NCBI GenBank assembly: GCA_903920835.1
Contig: CAIXNQ010000185.1
Location: 1-10,719, forward strand
DNA: 10,719 nt
Reading direction: 5' to 3'
Source of the DNA: an uncultured Bacteroidota bacterium
Lineage (GTDB): Bacteria; Bacteroidota; Bacteroidia; Flavobacteriales; Flavobacteriaceae
The notes under the pieces: generated by a model
The model's input: the letters and a program-made list of their open reading frames with translations, nothing else
Told to the model about the DNA's origin: nothing
The model's database searches: none
Position numbers and translations under genes: made by a program
Shown: one piece after another, positions 1-6,742 of the stretch
Layout: the number at the start of each line of letters is the position of its first letter
Position numbering within the stretch: position 1 is the stretch's first letter

Positions 1-84
1 CCCCAAAAGTTCGAATAGACACCCCGAAAGTTCGAATACGTTCCCCAAATGTTCAAATAGAAGCCCCGAAAGTTCGATTACGAA
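1..84. repeat. 21-bp tandem repeat, four units (array A)
   Basis: Four units start at 1, 22, 43 and 64, each opening with CCCC, in an exact 21-bp period. The shared part reads CCCCRAAAGTTCGAAT with one or two substitutions per unit, and the last four or five bases of each unit vary. The core contains the short palindrome TTCGAA. The array touches the first base of the window, so it may continue to the left. No similarity in the next 21 bases (85-105) is visible, so the right end is real. There are no unique spacers, so it is not a CRISPR. Its position beyond the 3' end of the minus-strand NUDIX gene makes it intergenic. Function is unknown to me. Confidence 0.85.
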
Positions 85-149
85 TATTACTTACTCAAAA
101 AAGTAAAATTTAAGTTTGATTTGGTTTTCTGAAACTAAAACAATAAAAA

Positions 150-169
150 TCATTCAAACAAAAGTTTGA
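150..169 (-). terminator. possible weak terminator at the end of the NUDIX gene
   Basis: On the minus strand TCAAAC and GTTTGA (plus-strand 154-169) can form a 6-bp stem with a TTTT loop. It overlaps the last codons of the NUDIX gene and is followed by T-rich sequence on that strand. The stem is short and AT-rich, so this is a weak candidate. Confidence 0.25.
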
Positions 170-734
170 TATTTTCATACGAATTTGTCATGGCTTCTTT
201 AATTTGCTCTGGGTTGAGCCACGCCACTTTCTCGATACCTTCTTCAATTTGACCTTGTGGAGTGCCCTCAAAATCGGAGGTCATCTCAAACCAATGGGTG
301 ATTTTGAGTCTGTAGGTACCATTTCTTTTAAAAACATGATACGTTTTTTGGAGTTTGTCAGTAATTACAAGTTTGTTTACTCCGGTCTCCTCCTCTACTT
401 CTCTAATGGCGGTTTCTTCAATTTCTTCGCCTTTTTCAGTTCCTCCTTTGGGCAAATCCCATTTTCCGTTCCTGAAAATAAAAAGAACTTCGCCTTTTTT
501 ATTATAAACCAAGCCGCCTCCAGCTTTGTTGACTTGAATTTTTGTCTTCAAAACTTTCATAATTTCTTTCTCATCTGGATAATAGAGATAGGCTTTTTGA
601 ATTTTATTTTGAAACATCTTGTTAATAAGCTGAACGATATCAACACTTTCTAGCAAAAACAACTGAAAATCGGTTTCTTTACTGATTACATTTGTTAAAA
701 ATAGAGGCTTTTCGTTTACAAAAACTTTATACAT
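150..734 (-). CDS. NUDIX hydrolase
   Basis: A 194-residue NUDIX-family protein, expected to hydrolyse a nucleoside diphosphate linked to another group; the substrate cannot be read from the sequence. The NUDIX box Gx5Ex7REUxEExGU is complete at about residues 97-119, ending REVEEETGV, so the Mg-binding glutamates are present. The preceding strand includes the usual FRNGKWDLPKGG segment. About 70 N-terminal residues before the NUDIX fold carry no motif I recognise. The start was placed at the ATG on 734-732 (MYKVFVNEKP) and not 27 bases upstream, because the longer form would run into pyrE and the MYKVF start is what I recall for Flavobacterium homologues. It is divergent from pyrE with only 7 bp between the start codons. 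No signal peptide; probably cytoplasmic. Confidence 0.9.
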   Translation of the reverse strand: MYKVFVNEKPLFLTNVISKETDFQLFLLESVDIVQLINKMFQNKIQKAYLYYPDEKEIMKVLKTKIQVNKAGGGLVYNKKGEVLFIFRNGKWDLPKGGTEKGEEIEETAIREVEEETGVNKLVITDKLQKTYHVFKRNGTYRLKITHWFEMTSDFEGTPQGQIEEGIEKVAWLNPEQIKEAMTNSYENIKLLFE

Positions 735-737
735 TTG
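730..737 (+). promoter_or_regulatory. -7 promoter box for pyrE
   Basis: TACATTTG matches the Bacteroidota -7 consensus TAnnTTTG exactly and ends four bases before the pyrE ATG. It overlaps the start codon of the divergent NUDIX gene. No good -33 TTTG lies at the expected distance. If used, transcription would start at or within a base or two of the ATG, giving a leaderless message. Confidence 0.5.
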
Positions 738-741
738 CAGT

Positions 742-1383
742 ATGATTTTTACTAAAGACACCGCCGAAAAAACGGCAGAATTACTTTTGCAAATAAATGC
801 AATTAAATTGAATTCAAGAAATCCATTTTTGTGGGCTTCGGGTTGGAAATCTCCTATCTATTGCGATAATAGAATAACCCTTTCTTTTCCAGCGATCAGA
901 AACTTCATTCGAGATGAATTTGAAAATCAAATCGAAAAAAAATTCGGAAAACCTGATGTTATTGCTGGTGTCGCAACTGGTGCCATCGGAATTGGAGTTT
1001 TGGTTGCAGAAAGCATGGGATTACCCTTTGTATATGTACGTCCAGAACCCAAAAAACACGGAAGACAAAATCAGGTAGAAGGTTTTTTACAAAAAGGGCA
1101 AAATGTAGTTGTAGTAGAAGATTTAATTAGCACCGGAAAAAGCAGCCTTCTTGCAGTTGAAGCTCTAAGAGCCGCTGGAGCTAATATTAAAGGAATGGCA
1201 GCTATTTTTAATTATGGATTTGAAGTTGCAAGTACTAATTTTAAAGAAGCCAACGTAGATCTTTTCACCCTTTCGGATTATGAAAACCTATTAAATTTTG
1301 CCATTTCAAAACAATACATTACAGACGATGAACTTGTTATTCTTAAAGAATGGCGAAAAGACCCTGCAAATTGGGGCAACTAA
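742..1383 (+). CDS. pyrE: orotate phosphoribosyltransferase
   Basis: A 213-residue cytoplasmic enzyme of de novo pyrimidine synthesis that joins orotate to PRPP to give orotidine 5'-monophosphate. The length is normal for the family. The type I phosphoribosyltransferase PRPP-binding motif VVVVEDLISTGKSS lies at residues 122-135. The catalytic flexible loop with conserved basic residues is seen as RPEPKKHGRQNQVEG at 100-114. The N-terminal orotate-contacting stretch includes FLWASGWKSPIYCDNR (29-44). The start MIFTKDTAEKTA is the family's usual start in Flavobacteria, and there is no Shine-Dalgarno sequence. The next gene follows after 19 bp on the same strand, so the two are probably co-transcribed. 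Confidence 0.97.
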   Translation: MIFTKDTAEKTAELLLQINAIKLNSRNPFLWASGWKSPIYCDNRITLSFPAIRNFIRDEFENQIEKKFGKPDVIAGVATGAIGIGVLVAESMGLPFVYVRPEPKKHGRQNQVEGFLQKGQNVVVVEDLISTGKSSLLAVEALRAAGANIKGMAAIFNYGFEVASTNFKEANVDLFTLSDYENLLNFAISKQYITDDELVILKEWRKDPANWGN

Positions 1384-1402
1384 TTAAAAAATCTAAAATA
1401 GT

Positions 1403-1795
1403 ATGAACTTACAAAGTCCAAAAGTTATAGTAGATAAATCAGACAGCTACATTTTTAACGCACTATCTGATTTAAAAAACTTTGAAAAACTAATGCCCGA
1501 AAACATTTCTAAATTTGAGGTTTTAAGCGATGATGTTTTTAATTTTGGACTCGTCGGAATGCCCGAAATTAAATTAAGACTAAAAGAAAAGATTGCAAAT
1601 ACTACTATATTATTGAATGCTGCAAGCGACAAATTGGCTTTTTCTCTGACTGCAAATATTATTTCACAATCAGAATCAACCTGCGAAGTTCAATTACTTT
1701 TTGAAGGAGAATTTAACGCCATGATGGCAATGATGATTAAAGGACCTATTCAAAAGTTTATTGATACTTTATCAAGCAACATGAATAAATTATAA
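1403..1795 (+). CDS. SRPBCC-fold (START/Bet v1-like) protein
   Basis: A 130-residue soluble protein with no signal peptide or membrane segment. The pattern of an N-terminal strand (SPKVIVDKSDSYIFNALSDLKNFEKLMPEN), several beta strands and a long C-terminal helix (about 104-128) is that of the SRPBCC superfamily, small proteins with a hydrophobic ligand cavity. Assignment is by overall pattern and recollection that such a gene follows pyrE in Flavobacteria; no catalytic motif is seen. The helix contains a methionine-rich stretch, FNAMMAMMIKG. It lies 19 bp after pyrE, without a visible promoter between, so it is probably in the same operon. Ligand and role are unknown. Confidence 0.75.
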   Translation: MNLQSPKVIVDKSDSYIFNALSDLKNFEKLMPENISKFEVLSDDVFNFGLVGMPEIKLRLKEKIANTTILLNAASDKLAFSLTANIISQSESTCEVQLLFEGEFNAMMAMMIKGPIQKFIDTLSSNMNKL

Positions 1796-1872
1796 TAAAA
1801 CTGTTTATTTAGAACTTTTAAAAATAATTTTCAGACTATGCAGATTCAATCCTTTAAATATAAATCTATTTG

Positions 1873-1880
1873 TATATTTG
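1873..1880 (+). promoter_or_regulatory. -7 promoter box for the oxidase cluster
   Basis: TATATTTG is an exact match to TAnnTTTG, 28 bases before the ctaB start codon, in a 113-bp gap after the previous gene. The upstream -33 element is not clear. It would give a leader of about 20-25 bases and likely drives ctaB and the downstream cox genes. Confidence 0.55.
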
Positions 1881-1908
1881 CCCCTGAAAAAATCAAACGC
1901 CACGGCAA

Positions 1909-2811
1909 TTGAACACAATCATAGCTAAACCCACAATACAATCCATATTTACCGATTTTAAAGCCATAACAAAAGCAGGATTAGCTGTTAGTGTTGTGTT
2001 TTCATCTATTGCTGGATATTTATTGGGGTTTAGTAACAACAACCCTTTTAGTTGGTCAATATTAACTATGCTTACTCTAGGTGGCTACTGCATGGTAGGA
2101 GCTTCAAACGCCTATAATCAAGTACTAGAAAAAGAACTTGACAAATTGATGGATCGAACTAAAAACAGACCGGTTCCATCTGGCAGAATGAGCTCGAATA
2201 CTGCTTTGATAATTGCTACATTATTAACAATAATTGGAATTGTGTTGCTTTATAACATCAATCCGAAAACAGCAATGTTTGGAGCAATATCAATTTTCAT
2301 CTATACTTGTTTATACACGCCATTAAAAACAGTTACTTCACTTTCAGTTTTTGTTGGTGCATTTCCAGGAGCAATTCCATTCATGCTGGGTTGGGTTGCA
2401 GCAACAGGCAGTTTTGGAATAGAAGCTGGAACACTGTTTTTGATTCAATTCTTTTGGCAATTTCCACACTTTTGGTCCATTGGTTGGTTTTTATATGAAG
2501 ATTATGAAAAAGCAGGTTTTTTTATGCTTCCTACAGGCAAAAAAGACAAAGCAACAGCAATGCAAACATTGCTATATACCCTTTGGTTAATCATCGCTTC
2601 GTTGTTGCCAGCTACAGGTTATACCGGACAATTATTTCTTTCAAAAACAGCAGCCATAATTGTTTTTTTACTTGGTATATGGATGTTGTTCTATGCTGCA
2701 AAATTATATCAATTGCGATCATCACAAGCAGCTAAAAAATTGATGTTAGTGAGTGTAACCTATATTACAGCATTACAATTAGTATATATAATAGACAAAT
2801 TTTTAAGATAA
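1909..2811 (+). CDS. ctaB: protoheme IX farnesyltransferase (heme O synthase)
   Basis: A 300-residue integral membrane prenyltransferase of the UbiA superfamily that transfers a farnesyl group to heme B, making heme O for the oxidase (and heme A after oxidation). Length and hydrophobic pattern fit the family, which has about nine helices. The first prenyl-diphosphate motif is N70-x3-E74-x3-D78 followed by MDRTKNRP (81-88); E74 stands where many homologues have Asp. The second conserved region includes YTPLK (136-140), WQFPHFW (183-189) and EDYEKAG (197-203). The start codon is TTG: a TGA stop lies in frame at 1885-1887 and no ATG is near, so the upstream limit is firm. It is 2 bp from the next gene, indicating tight co-transcription with the COX III genes. 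Confidence 0.95.
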   Translation: MNTIIAKPTIQSIFTDFKAITKAGLAVSVVFSSIAGYLLGFSNNNPFSWSILTMLTLGGYCMVGASNAYNQVLEKELDKLMDRTKNRPVPSGRMSSNTALIIATLLTIIGIVLLYNINPKTAMFGAISIFIYTCLYTPLKTVTSLSVFVGAFPGAIPFMLGWVAATGSFGIEAGTLFLIQFFWQFPHFWSIGWFLYEDYEKAGFFMLPTGKKDKATAMQTLLYTLWLIIASLLPATGYTGQLFLSKTAAIIVFLLGIWMLFYAAKLYQLRSSQAAKKLMLVSVTYITALQLVYIIDKFLR

Positions 2812-2813
2812 TT

Positions 2814-3398
2814 ATGAACAAAATGACTTTAGAAGAGCACAACGCTCGGACGGCAAAATCATACAAACTACTTCTGTTAGTTTCTATGGTCAGTATGATT
2901 ATGGTTTTCGCAGGATTAACCAGTGCATTTGTAGTAAGTAAATCCAGACAAGATTGGTTGAAAGATTTTCATTTACCAATTGCTTTCTTTTGGAGCACCG
3001 GAGTAATAATAATAAGTAGTTTGACATTTCATTTAGCTAAAATAGCAATTCAAAAGGATGATAGAAATAAAACTACTTTATATTTAATAGCAACATTACT
3101 TCTAGGACTTCTATTTGTCTATCTCCAACTTTTAGGTTTTCATCAAATCATTGAAAGTGGTTACTATTTCACCGGAAGCCAAAGTTCAATAACTACAACT
3201 TTCCTTTATTTAGTAACAATAACTCACCTTGCACACCTTTTTGGAGGCTTAATTTCACTATTTATTATTATTTATAAACATTTTAAACAAAAATATAATT
3301 CATCTCAAACTCTTGGAATTGAACTCGGTGTGATGTTCTGGCACTTTCTTGATGTTTTGTGGATATTTTTATTTTTATTTTTATTTTTCTTTAAGTAA
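2814..3398 (+). CDS. cytochrome c oxidase subunit III family protein (short paralogue)
   Basis: A 194-residue membrane protein of the COX III family with five predicted helices, at about residues 18-40, 57-75, 89-108, 128-153 and 172-193. Family signs are THLAHLFGG (137-145), in the position of the usual TGFHGxHV, and the C-terminal FWHFLDVLWIFLFLFLF (175-191). It lacks the large insertion of the next gene. An ATG at codon 4 (2823) could also be the start; 2814 was kept because it sits 2 bp after ctaB. The subunit does not carry redox metals and in this family stabilises subunit I and its proton uptake. Tandem COX III paralogues downstream of ctaB suggest two different accessory subunits in one oxidase. 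Confidence 0.9.
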   Translation: MNKMTLEEHNARTAKSYKLLLLVSMVSMIMVFAGLTSAFVVSKSRQDWLKDFHLPIAFFWSTGVIIISSLTFHLAKIAIQKDDRNKTTLYLIATLLLGLLFVYLQLLGFHQIIESGYYFTGSQSSITTTFLYLVTITHLAHLFGGLISLFIIIYKHFKQKYNSSQTLGIELGVMFWHFLDVLWIFLFLFLFFFK

Positions 3399-3408
3399 GA
3401 AAAAAATG

Positions 3409-3416
3409 TAAATTTG
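3409..3416 (+). promoter_or_regulatory. possible internal -7 promoter box before the long COX III gene
   Basis: TAAATTTG matches TAnnTTTG exactly in the 42-bp gap before the ATG at 3441. A TTTC-like element lies near the expected -33 distance but is not a good match. It may add transcription of the last two subunit genes. Confidence 0.35.
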
Positions 3417-3440
3417 GGAACTTTTTAACGATTAACTTTT

Positions 3441-4418
3441 ATGACAAATACAGTTACAACTGAAACTAATGAACAAAAAACTTGGGGCGGCGGGAACGAA
3501 CCAATGGGAGCAAGTTATGGCAAATTGATGATGTGGTTTTTCATCTTGTCAGATGCTTTAACATTTTCTGGATTTCTTGCAGCTTATGGTTTTTCAAGAT
3601 TTAAATTTATTGAAACATGGCCTTTGCCAGATGAAGTTTTTAACCACTTTCCATTTCTTCACGGACAAAATGTTCCGATGCTTTATGTGGCGTTAATGAC
3701 ATTTATATTAATTTTCTCTTCTGTTACAATGGTACTTGCTGTAGATGCAGGACATCATTTAAACAAAGGAAAAGTAGCTATCTACATGTTTTTGACCATT
3801 ATTGGTGGTTTGATATTCCTTGGTTCTCAAGCTTGGGAATGGAAAAATTTTATACACGGAGAGTATGGTGCAATAGAAACTAAAGGTGGAAGTATTCTTC
3901 AATTCGTTGATAAAAATGGAAATCGAGTTGCTCTAGAAAAATTTGCAGCTACACTTCCAGAAGAAAGAGAGCACTTATCAAGAGACAAAGGAAGATGGTT
4001 TATGGAAGAAAGTTCTTTACCAACCTATTCAGTTGCAGAAGTACAAGCAGGATTCAAATCTCATCCAGATTTGTTAATTAGAACTGAAAAAATAACAAGT
4101 AAAAAACATAAAACCGTACTTTCTAGAGTTGAATCTGAAAAAATGCTTGCGAACGCAGAATATGTTGTTGAAGGCGCAAACTTAATTAGAAATGAATATG
4201 GTCAAAAATTATTTGCAAACTTCTTTTTCTTTATTACAGGTTTTCACGGATTCCACGTGTTTACTGGAGTTTTAATCAATATTATCATCTTTTTCAACGT
4301 TCTTCTAGGAACTTATGACAAAAGAAAAAGTTATGAAATGGTAGAAAAAGTTGGACTTTATTGGCACTTTGTCGATCTAGTTTGGGTATTCGTATTCACA
4401 TTCTTCTACTTAGTTTAA
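3441..4418 (+). CDS. cytochrome c oxidase subunit III with large extracytoplasmic insertion
   Basis: A 325-residue COX III protein, well above the roughly 200 residues of a five-helix bacterial subunit III. Helices lie at about 28-50, 78-101, 112-132, 256-288 and 302-325. Family motifs are SQAWEW (129-134), TGFHGFHVFTG (266-276) and YWHFVDLVWVFVF (307-319). Between helices three and four sits a hydrophilic, charged insertion of about 115 residues (140-255), rich in Lys and Glu and without Cys. By COX III topology, and because the basic loops (HHLNKGK, TYDKRKS) fall on the other side, the insertion should face the periplasm, where electron donors dock. It follows the short COX III gene after 42 bp and precedes subunit IV by 19 bp. 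Confidence 0.93.
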   Translation: MTNTVTTETNEQKTWGGGNEPMGASYGKLMMWFFILSDALTFSGFLAAYGFSRFKFIETWPLPDEVFNHFPFLHGQNVPMLYVALMTFILIFSSVTMVLAVDAGHHLNKGKVAIYMFLTIIGGLIFLGSQAWEWKNFIHGEYGAIETKGGSILQFVDKNGNRVALEKFAATLPEEREHLSRDKGRWFMEESSLPTYSVAEVQAGFKSHPDLLIRTEKITSKKHKTVLSRVESEKMLANAEYVVEGANLIRNEYGQKLFANFFFFITGFHGFHVFTGVLINIIIFFNVLLGTYDKRKSYEMVEKVGLYWHFVDLVWVFVFTFFYLV

Positions 4419-4437
4419 TTAAATCAATATTATAAAT

Positions 4438-4788
4438 ATGTCACACGAGCACGTATCGAATACAAAAAGAATTTGGTTTGTTTTTATTCTTTTATCTGTT
4501 GTTACAACTGTAGAAGTAATTTTAGGACTTATTAAACCTGAGGCACTCCACATGAATAATTTATTTCACATGAATCTATTAAACTGGATTTTCATTGGAC
4601 TAACATTATACAAAGCCTATTACATTGTTTGGGCGTTTATGCACATGGAAGGTGAGAAAGCCAACCTACGATGGGCAGTTGTTGCTCCGTTAATATTTCT
4701 TGTTTTATATTTAGTTTTTATAGTATTAGTAGAAGCAAATTACATTTTTGAAGTGTTTAAAAATTCAACAATCAAATGGAATTTTTAA
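4438..4788 (+). CDS. cytochrome c oxidase subunit IV family protein
   Basis: A 116-residue membrane protein with three helices at about 11-31, 47-67 and 78-100, matching the prokaryotic COX IV (caa3/CyoD-like) architecture. The segment YYIVWAFMHMEGEK (61-74) at the end of the second helix is typical of the family in Bacteroidota. It is an accessory subunit thought to help assemble or stabilise the oxidase core. An N-terminal MSHEH includes His residues that could bind metal, but nothing supports this further. It lies 19 bp after the long COX III gene and is the last gene before a strong terminator, so it ends the oxidase transcript. Confidence 0.9.
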   Translation: MSHEHVSNTKRIWFVFILLSVVTTVEVILGLIKPEALHMNNLFHMNLLNWIFIGLTLYKAYYIVWAFMHMEGEKANLRWAVVAPLIFLVLYLVFIVLVEANYIFEVFKNSTIKWNF

Positions 4789-4809
4789 TTTCAAAATAAT
4801 ATAAAATTT

Positions 4810-4837
4810 AAGGTACGCTTTGCGTGCCTTTTTTTTT
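4810..4837 (+). terminator. intrinsic terminator after the oxidase cluster
   Basis: AAGGTACGC (4810-4818) and GCGTGCCTT (4822-4830) form a nine-pair stem with one G-U pair and a TTT loop, followed by a run of nine T's (4829-4837). It separates the subunit genes from the assembly-factor genes. Confidence 0.9.
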
Positions 4838-4844
4838 ATTTTTG
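4837..4844 (+). promoter_or_regulatory. -7 promoter box for the SCO/DUF420 unit
   Basis: TATTTTTG matches TAnnTTTG and begins on the last T of the upstream terminator. The start codon at 4868 is 23 bases further on. A TTTG at 4819-4822, inside the hairpin, is only 14 bp upstream, closer than the usual -33 spacing, so the -33 element is uncertain. Confidence 0.5.
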
Positions 4845-4867
4845 TACTCAATAACAATCCACTCCAA

Positions 4868-5506
4868 ATGAAAAAAAATATAGTACTGTTTGTACTTTTT
4901 ATATTGCCTATTGTCGCCTATCTTTTCTTTGCTTCTGGAATAAATTCATTTGGAAAGTTACCTACAATTACAAAAAATATTCCAAATATCGAACAATGGA
5001 AATCGTTAAATGGCGAAAAAGTAACTTTAGACAATAAAATTACAATACTTTCTTTTACTGGATCTGAAATCATTCGAAATCAAGGAAATTACTTTAATTT
5101 GACTGAACAGATTTATGACCGCAATAAAGCATTCAATGACTTTCAAGTAGTTTTAGTTGTTCCTGAAGGAAATGAAGTTGCAGCAAAAGAACTAGCAACT
5201 AAACTTGCTGGATTAACCGATTTAATGTCATGGAAAATTGTTTTTGCTCCTACAAATGAAATCAGCACATTTTTCTCCGAATTAAAATTAAAAGGTTCTT
5301 TAAATCCAGACTTTGGAACAAAGTTTGTTTATATCATTGATAAAAAAAGAAATTTAAGAGGCCGAAATGATCTTAAAGATTACAAAGAAGGTTACGACAC
5401 GACTTCTCCATCCGACCTTCATAATGAAATGACAGACGATGTGAAAATTATTTTAGCCGAATATCGTTTTGCGTTAAAAAGAAATAATAACAAAAGAAAA
5501 ATATAA
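4868..5506 (+). CDS. membrane-anchored SCO/thioredoxin-like protein without cysteines
   Basis: A 212-residue protein with an N-terminal membrane anchor or signal (about 5-23) and a predicted periplasmic domain. The domain order resembles a SCO/thioredoxin fold: a strand ITILSFTGSE (58-67) where SCO proteins have the CxxxC loop, a central strand FQVVLVVPEG (92-101), then FVYIIDKKRNLRGRNDLKDY (153-172), like the SCO C-terminal half. There is no Cys in the whole protein, so it cannot bind copper or do thiol exchange as SCO does. The start was moved 48 bases downstream from an in-frame TTG at 4820, which lies in the terminator hairpin and upstream of the promoter box. It is 7 bp before a genuine SCO gene. 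The fold assignment is inference; a role in oxidase assembly is suggested only by context. Confidence 0.7.
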   Translation: MKKNIVLFVLFILPIVAYLFFASGINSFGKLPTITKNIPNIEQWKSLNGEKVTLDNKITILSFTGSEIIRNQGNYFNLTEQIYDRNKAFNDFQVVLVVPEGNEVAAKELATKLAGLTDLMSWKIVFAPTNEISTFFSELKLKGSLNPDFGTKFVYIIDKKRNLRGRNDLKDYKEGYDTTSPSDLHNEMTDDVKIILAEYRFALKRNNNKRKI

Positions 5507-5513
5507 TTATCTG

Positions 5514-6197
5514 ATGATTAAAAATAAGTCCTATATCGGAATTGCATTTATAATTTTAGTTTTCGGAATTTATGCAATCCCTAAAATAATAAGCAGAATA
5601 AAAAACAACGATATTGTTAAAGGATCTTCGCTAGATAATATTTCTGGAGCTGAAAAACAAACAAATCTATTACAAATCGGTAAAGCTCCAAGTTTTGAAT
5701 TAACCGATCAAAACAATAAAAAAATTTCAAATGCAGACTATTTAGGTAAAGTATATGTTGTAGAATTTTTTTTTACAACTTGTCCGACGATTTGTCCTAA
5801 AATGAATTTGAATATGCTCGACATACAAAATAAGTTTTTCGGAAATCCAAACTTCGGAATAGCCTCAATTTCGATAAATCCAGCACACGATACTTCTGAA
5901 GTTTTAAAAGAACATGCCTCAAAATTAGGCGTAAAATCAAACAATTGGCACTTGCTTACTGGAAATGAAGACTACATTTTTTCACTTGCCAATAAAGGTT
6001 TTAATTTATATGTAGGGAAAAACAGTACCATAAAAGCTGGCTTTGAACATTCGGGGCTTTTCGCGCTTATAGACAAAAAAGGAATCATCCGTTGTCGAAA
6101 AGATGCCAGCGGAAACCCTATTGTTTATTATGACGGATTAGAAAAAGAAGGCGTAAAATCAATAATGCAAGATATAACCATATTATTACAAGAATAA
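5514..6197 (+). CDS. SCO family copper chaperone for cytochrome oxidase assembly
   Basis: A 227-residue protein with an N-terminal anchor (about 6-25) and a periplasmic thioredoxin-like domain. The copper/redox motif is TTCPTICPKMN with C90 and C94, and the third ligand is H179 in FEHSGLFALIDKKGIIR. The region SINPAHDTSEVLKEHA (120-135) corresponds to the usual SxDPxxDTPxxL, with Asn for the first Asp. SCO/SenC proteins deliver copper to, or reduce the cysteines of, the CuA site in oxidase subunit II. One extra Cys, C194, is present near the C terminus. It lies in a four-gene unit with the Cys-free paralogue 7 bp upstream and DUF420 overlapping its stop by one base (TAATG). Confidence 0.95.
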   Translation: MIKNKSYIGIAFIILVFGIYAIPKIISRIKNNDIVKGSSLDNISGAEKQTNLLQIGKAPSFELTDQNNKKISNADYLGKVYVVEFFFTTCPTICPKMNLNMLDIQNKFFGNPNFGIASISINPAHDTSEVLKEHASKLGVKSNNWHLLTGNEDYIFSLANKGFNLYVGKNSTIKAGFEHSGLFALIDKKGIIRCRKDASGNPIVYYDGLEKEGVKSIMQDITILLQE

Positions 6198-6742
6198 TGA
6201 AAAAAGAAAATTCACCAGAGAAAAAATACAATACTTTAATTGCCGTAATTTCGATTGTTATTCCATTAGCAGTCGTGGCATTGTTTTCAATCCGATTGAA
6301 AGATTTCGGTATAAACGTTACTCCATTACATTTTTTACCACCGATTTATGCTGGGATTAATGCACTAACAGCAATGATTTTAATTTTAGCCGTAAACGCT
6401 ATAAAAAAGGGAAACAAATCGCTTCATGCTAATTTAATGAAAACAGCAATTGGTCTGTCGATTCTCTTTTTATTAATGTATATCGCCTATCACATGACAA
6501 CAGATGAAACTAAATTTGGCGGCGAAGGAGCAATCAGATATGTTTATTTTTTCTTGCTAATTACTCATATTGCTTTGTCAGTTATAACAATACCACTTGT
6601 TTTAACTACCTACGTTAGAGCTTTAGCGGAACGTTTTGACAAACACAAAAAAATAGCAAAATACACCTTCCCTATTTGGCTTTATGTCGCGATTACTGGT
6701 GTAATAGTCTATTTTATGATTGCTCCCTATTATGCTGCATAA
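6197..6742 (+). CDS. DUF420 family membrane protein (CtaM-like)
   Basis: A 181-residue membrane protein with about five helices, near 13-31, 44-68, 83-101, 113-137 and 155-178. Histidines H45 (VTPLHFLPPIYAGIN), H77 (KSLHANLMK), H99 (YHMTTDE) and H124 (ITHIALS) lie in or next to helices and look like the conserved DUF420 set; they could bind heme or copper. In Staphylococcus a DUF420 protein, CtaM, is needed for a functional aa3-type oxidase, so an assembly role here is a reasonable transfer from family knowledge plus context. The ATG overlaps the SCO stop codon by one base, implying translational coupling, and its own 3' end overlaps the next small gene by 11 bases. Confidence 0.88.
   Translation: MKKENSPEKKYNTLIAVISIVIPLAVVALFSIRLKDFGINVTPLHFLPPIYAGINALTAMILILAVNAIKKGNKSLHANLMKTAIGLSILFLLMYIAYHMTTDETKFGGEGAIRYVYFFLLITHIALSVITIPLVLTTYVRALAERFDKHKKIAKYTFPIWLYVAITGVIVYFMIAPYYAA

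Noticed and set aside
1..84. CRISPR array
   Set aside because: Units are 21 bp head-to-tail with no unique spacers and there are no cas genes in the window.
204..653. 149-residue plus-strand open frame
   Set aside because: It lies antisense within the well-supported NUDIX gene and its composition (Phe-rich, no domain) is that of a shadow frame.
4820..4867. N-terminal extension of the SCO-like protein to a TTG at 4820
   Set aside because: This TTG is in the loop and stem of the terminator and upstream of the promoter box; the ATG at 4868 begins a normal signal anchor.
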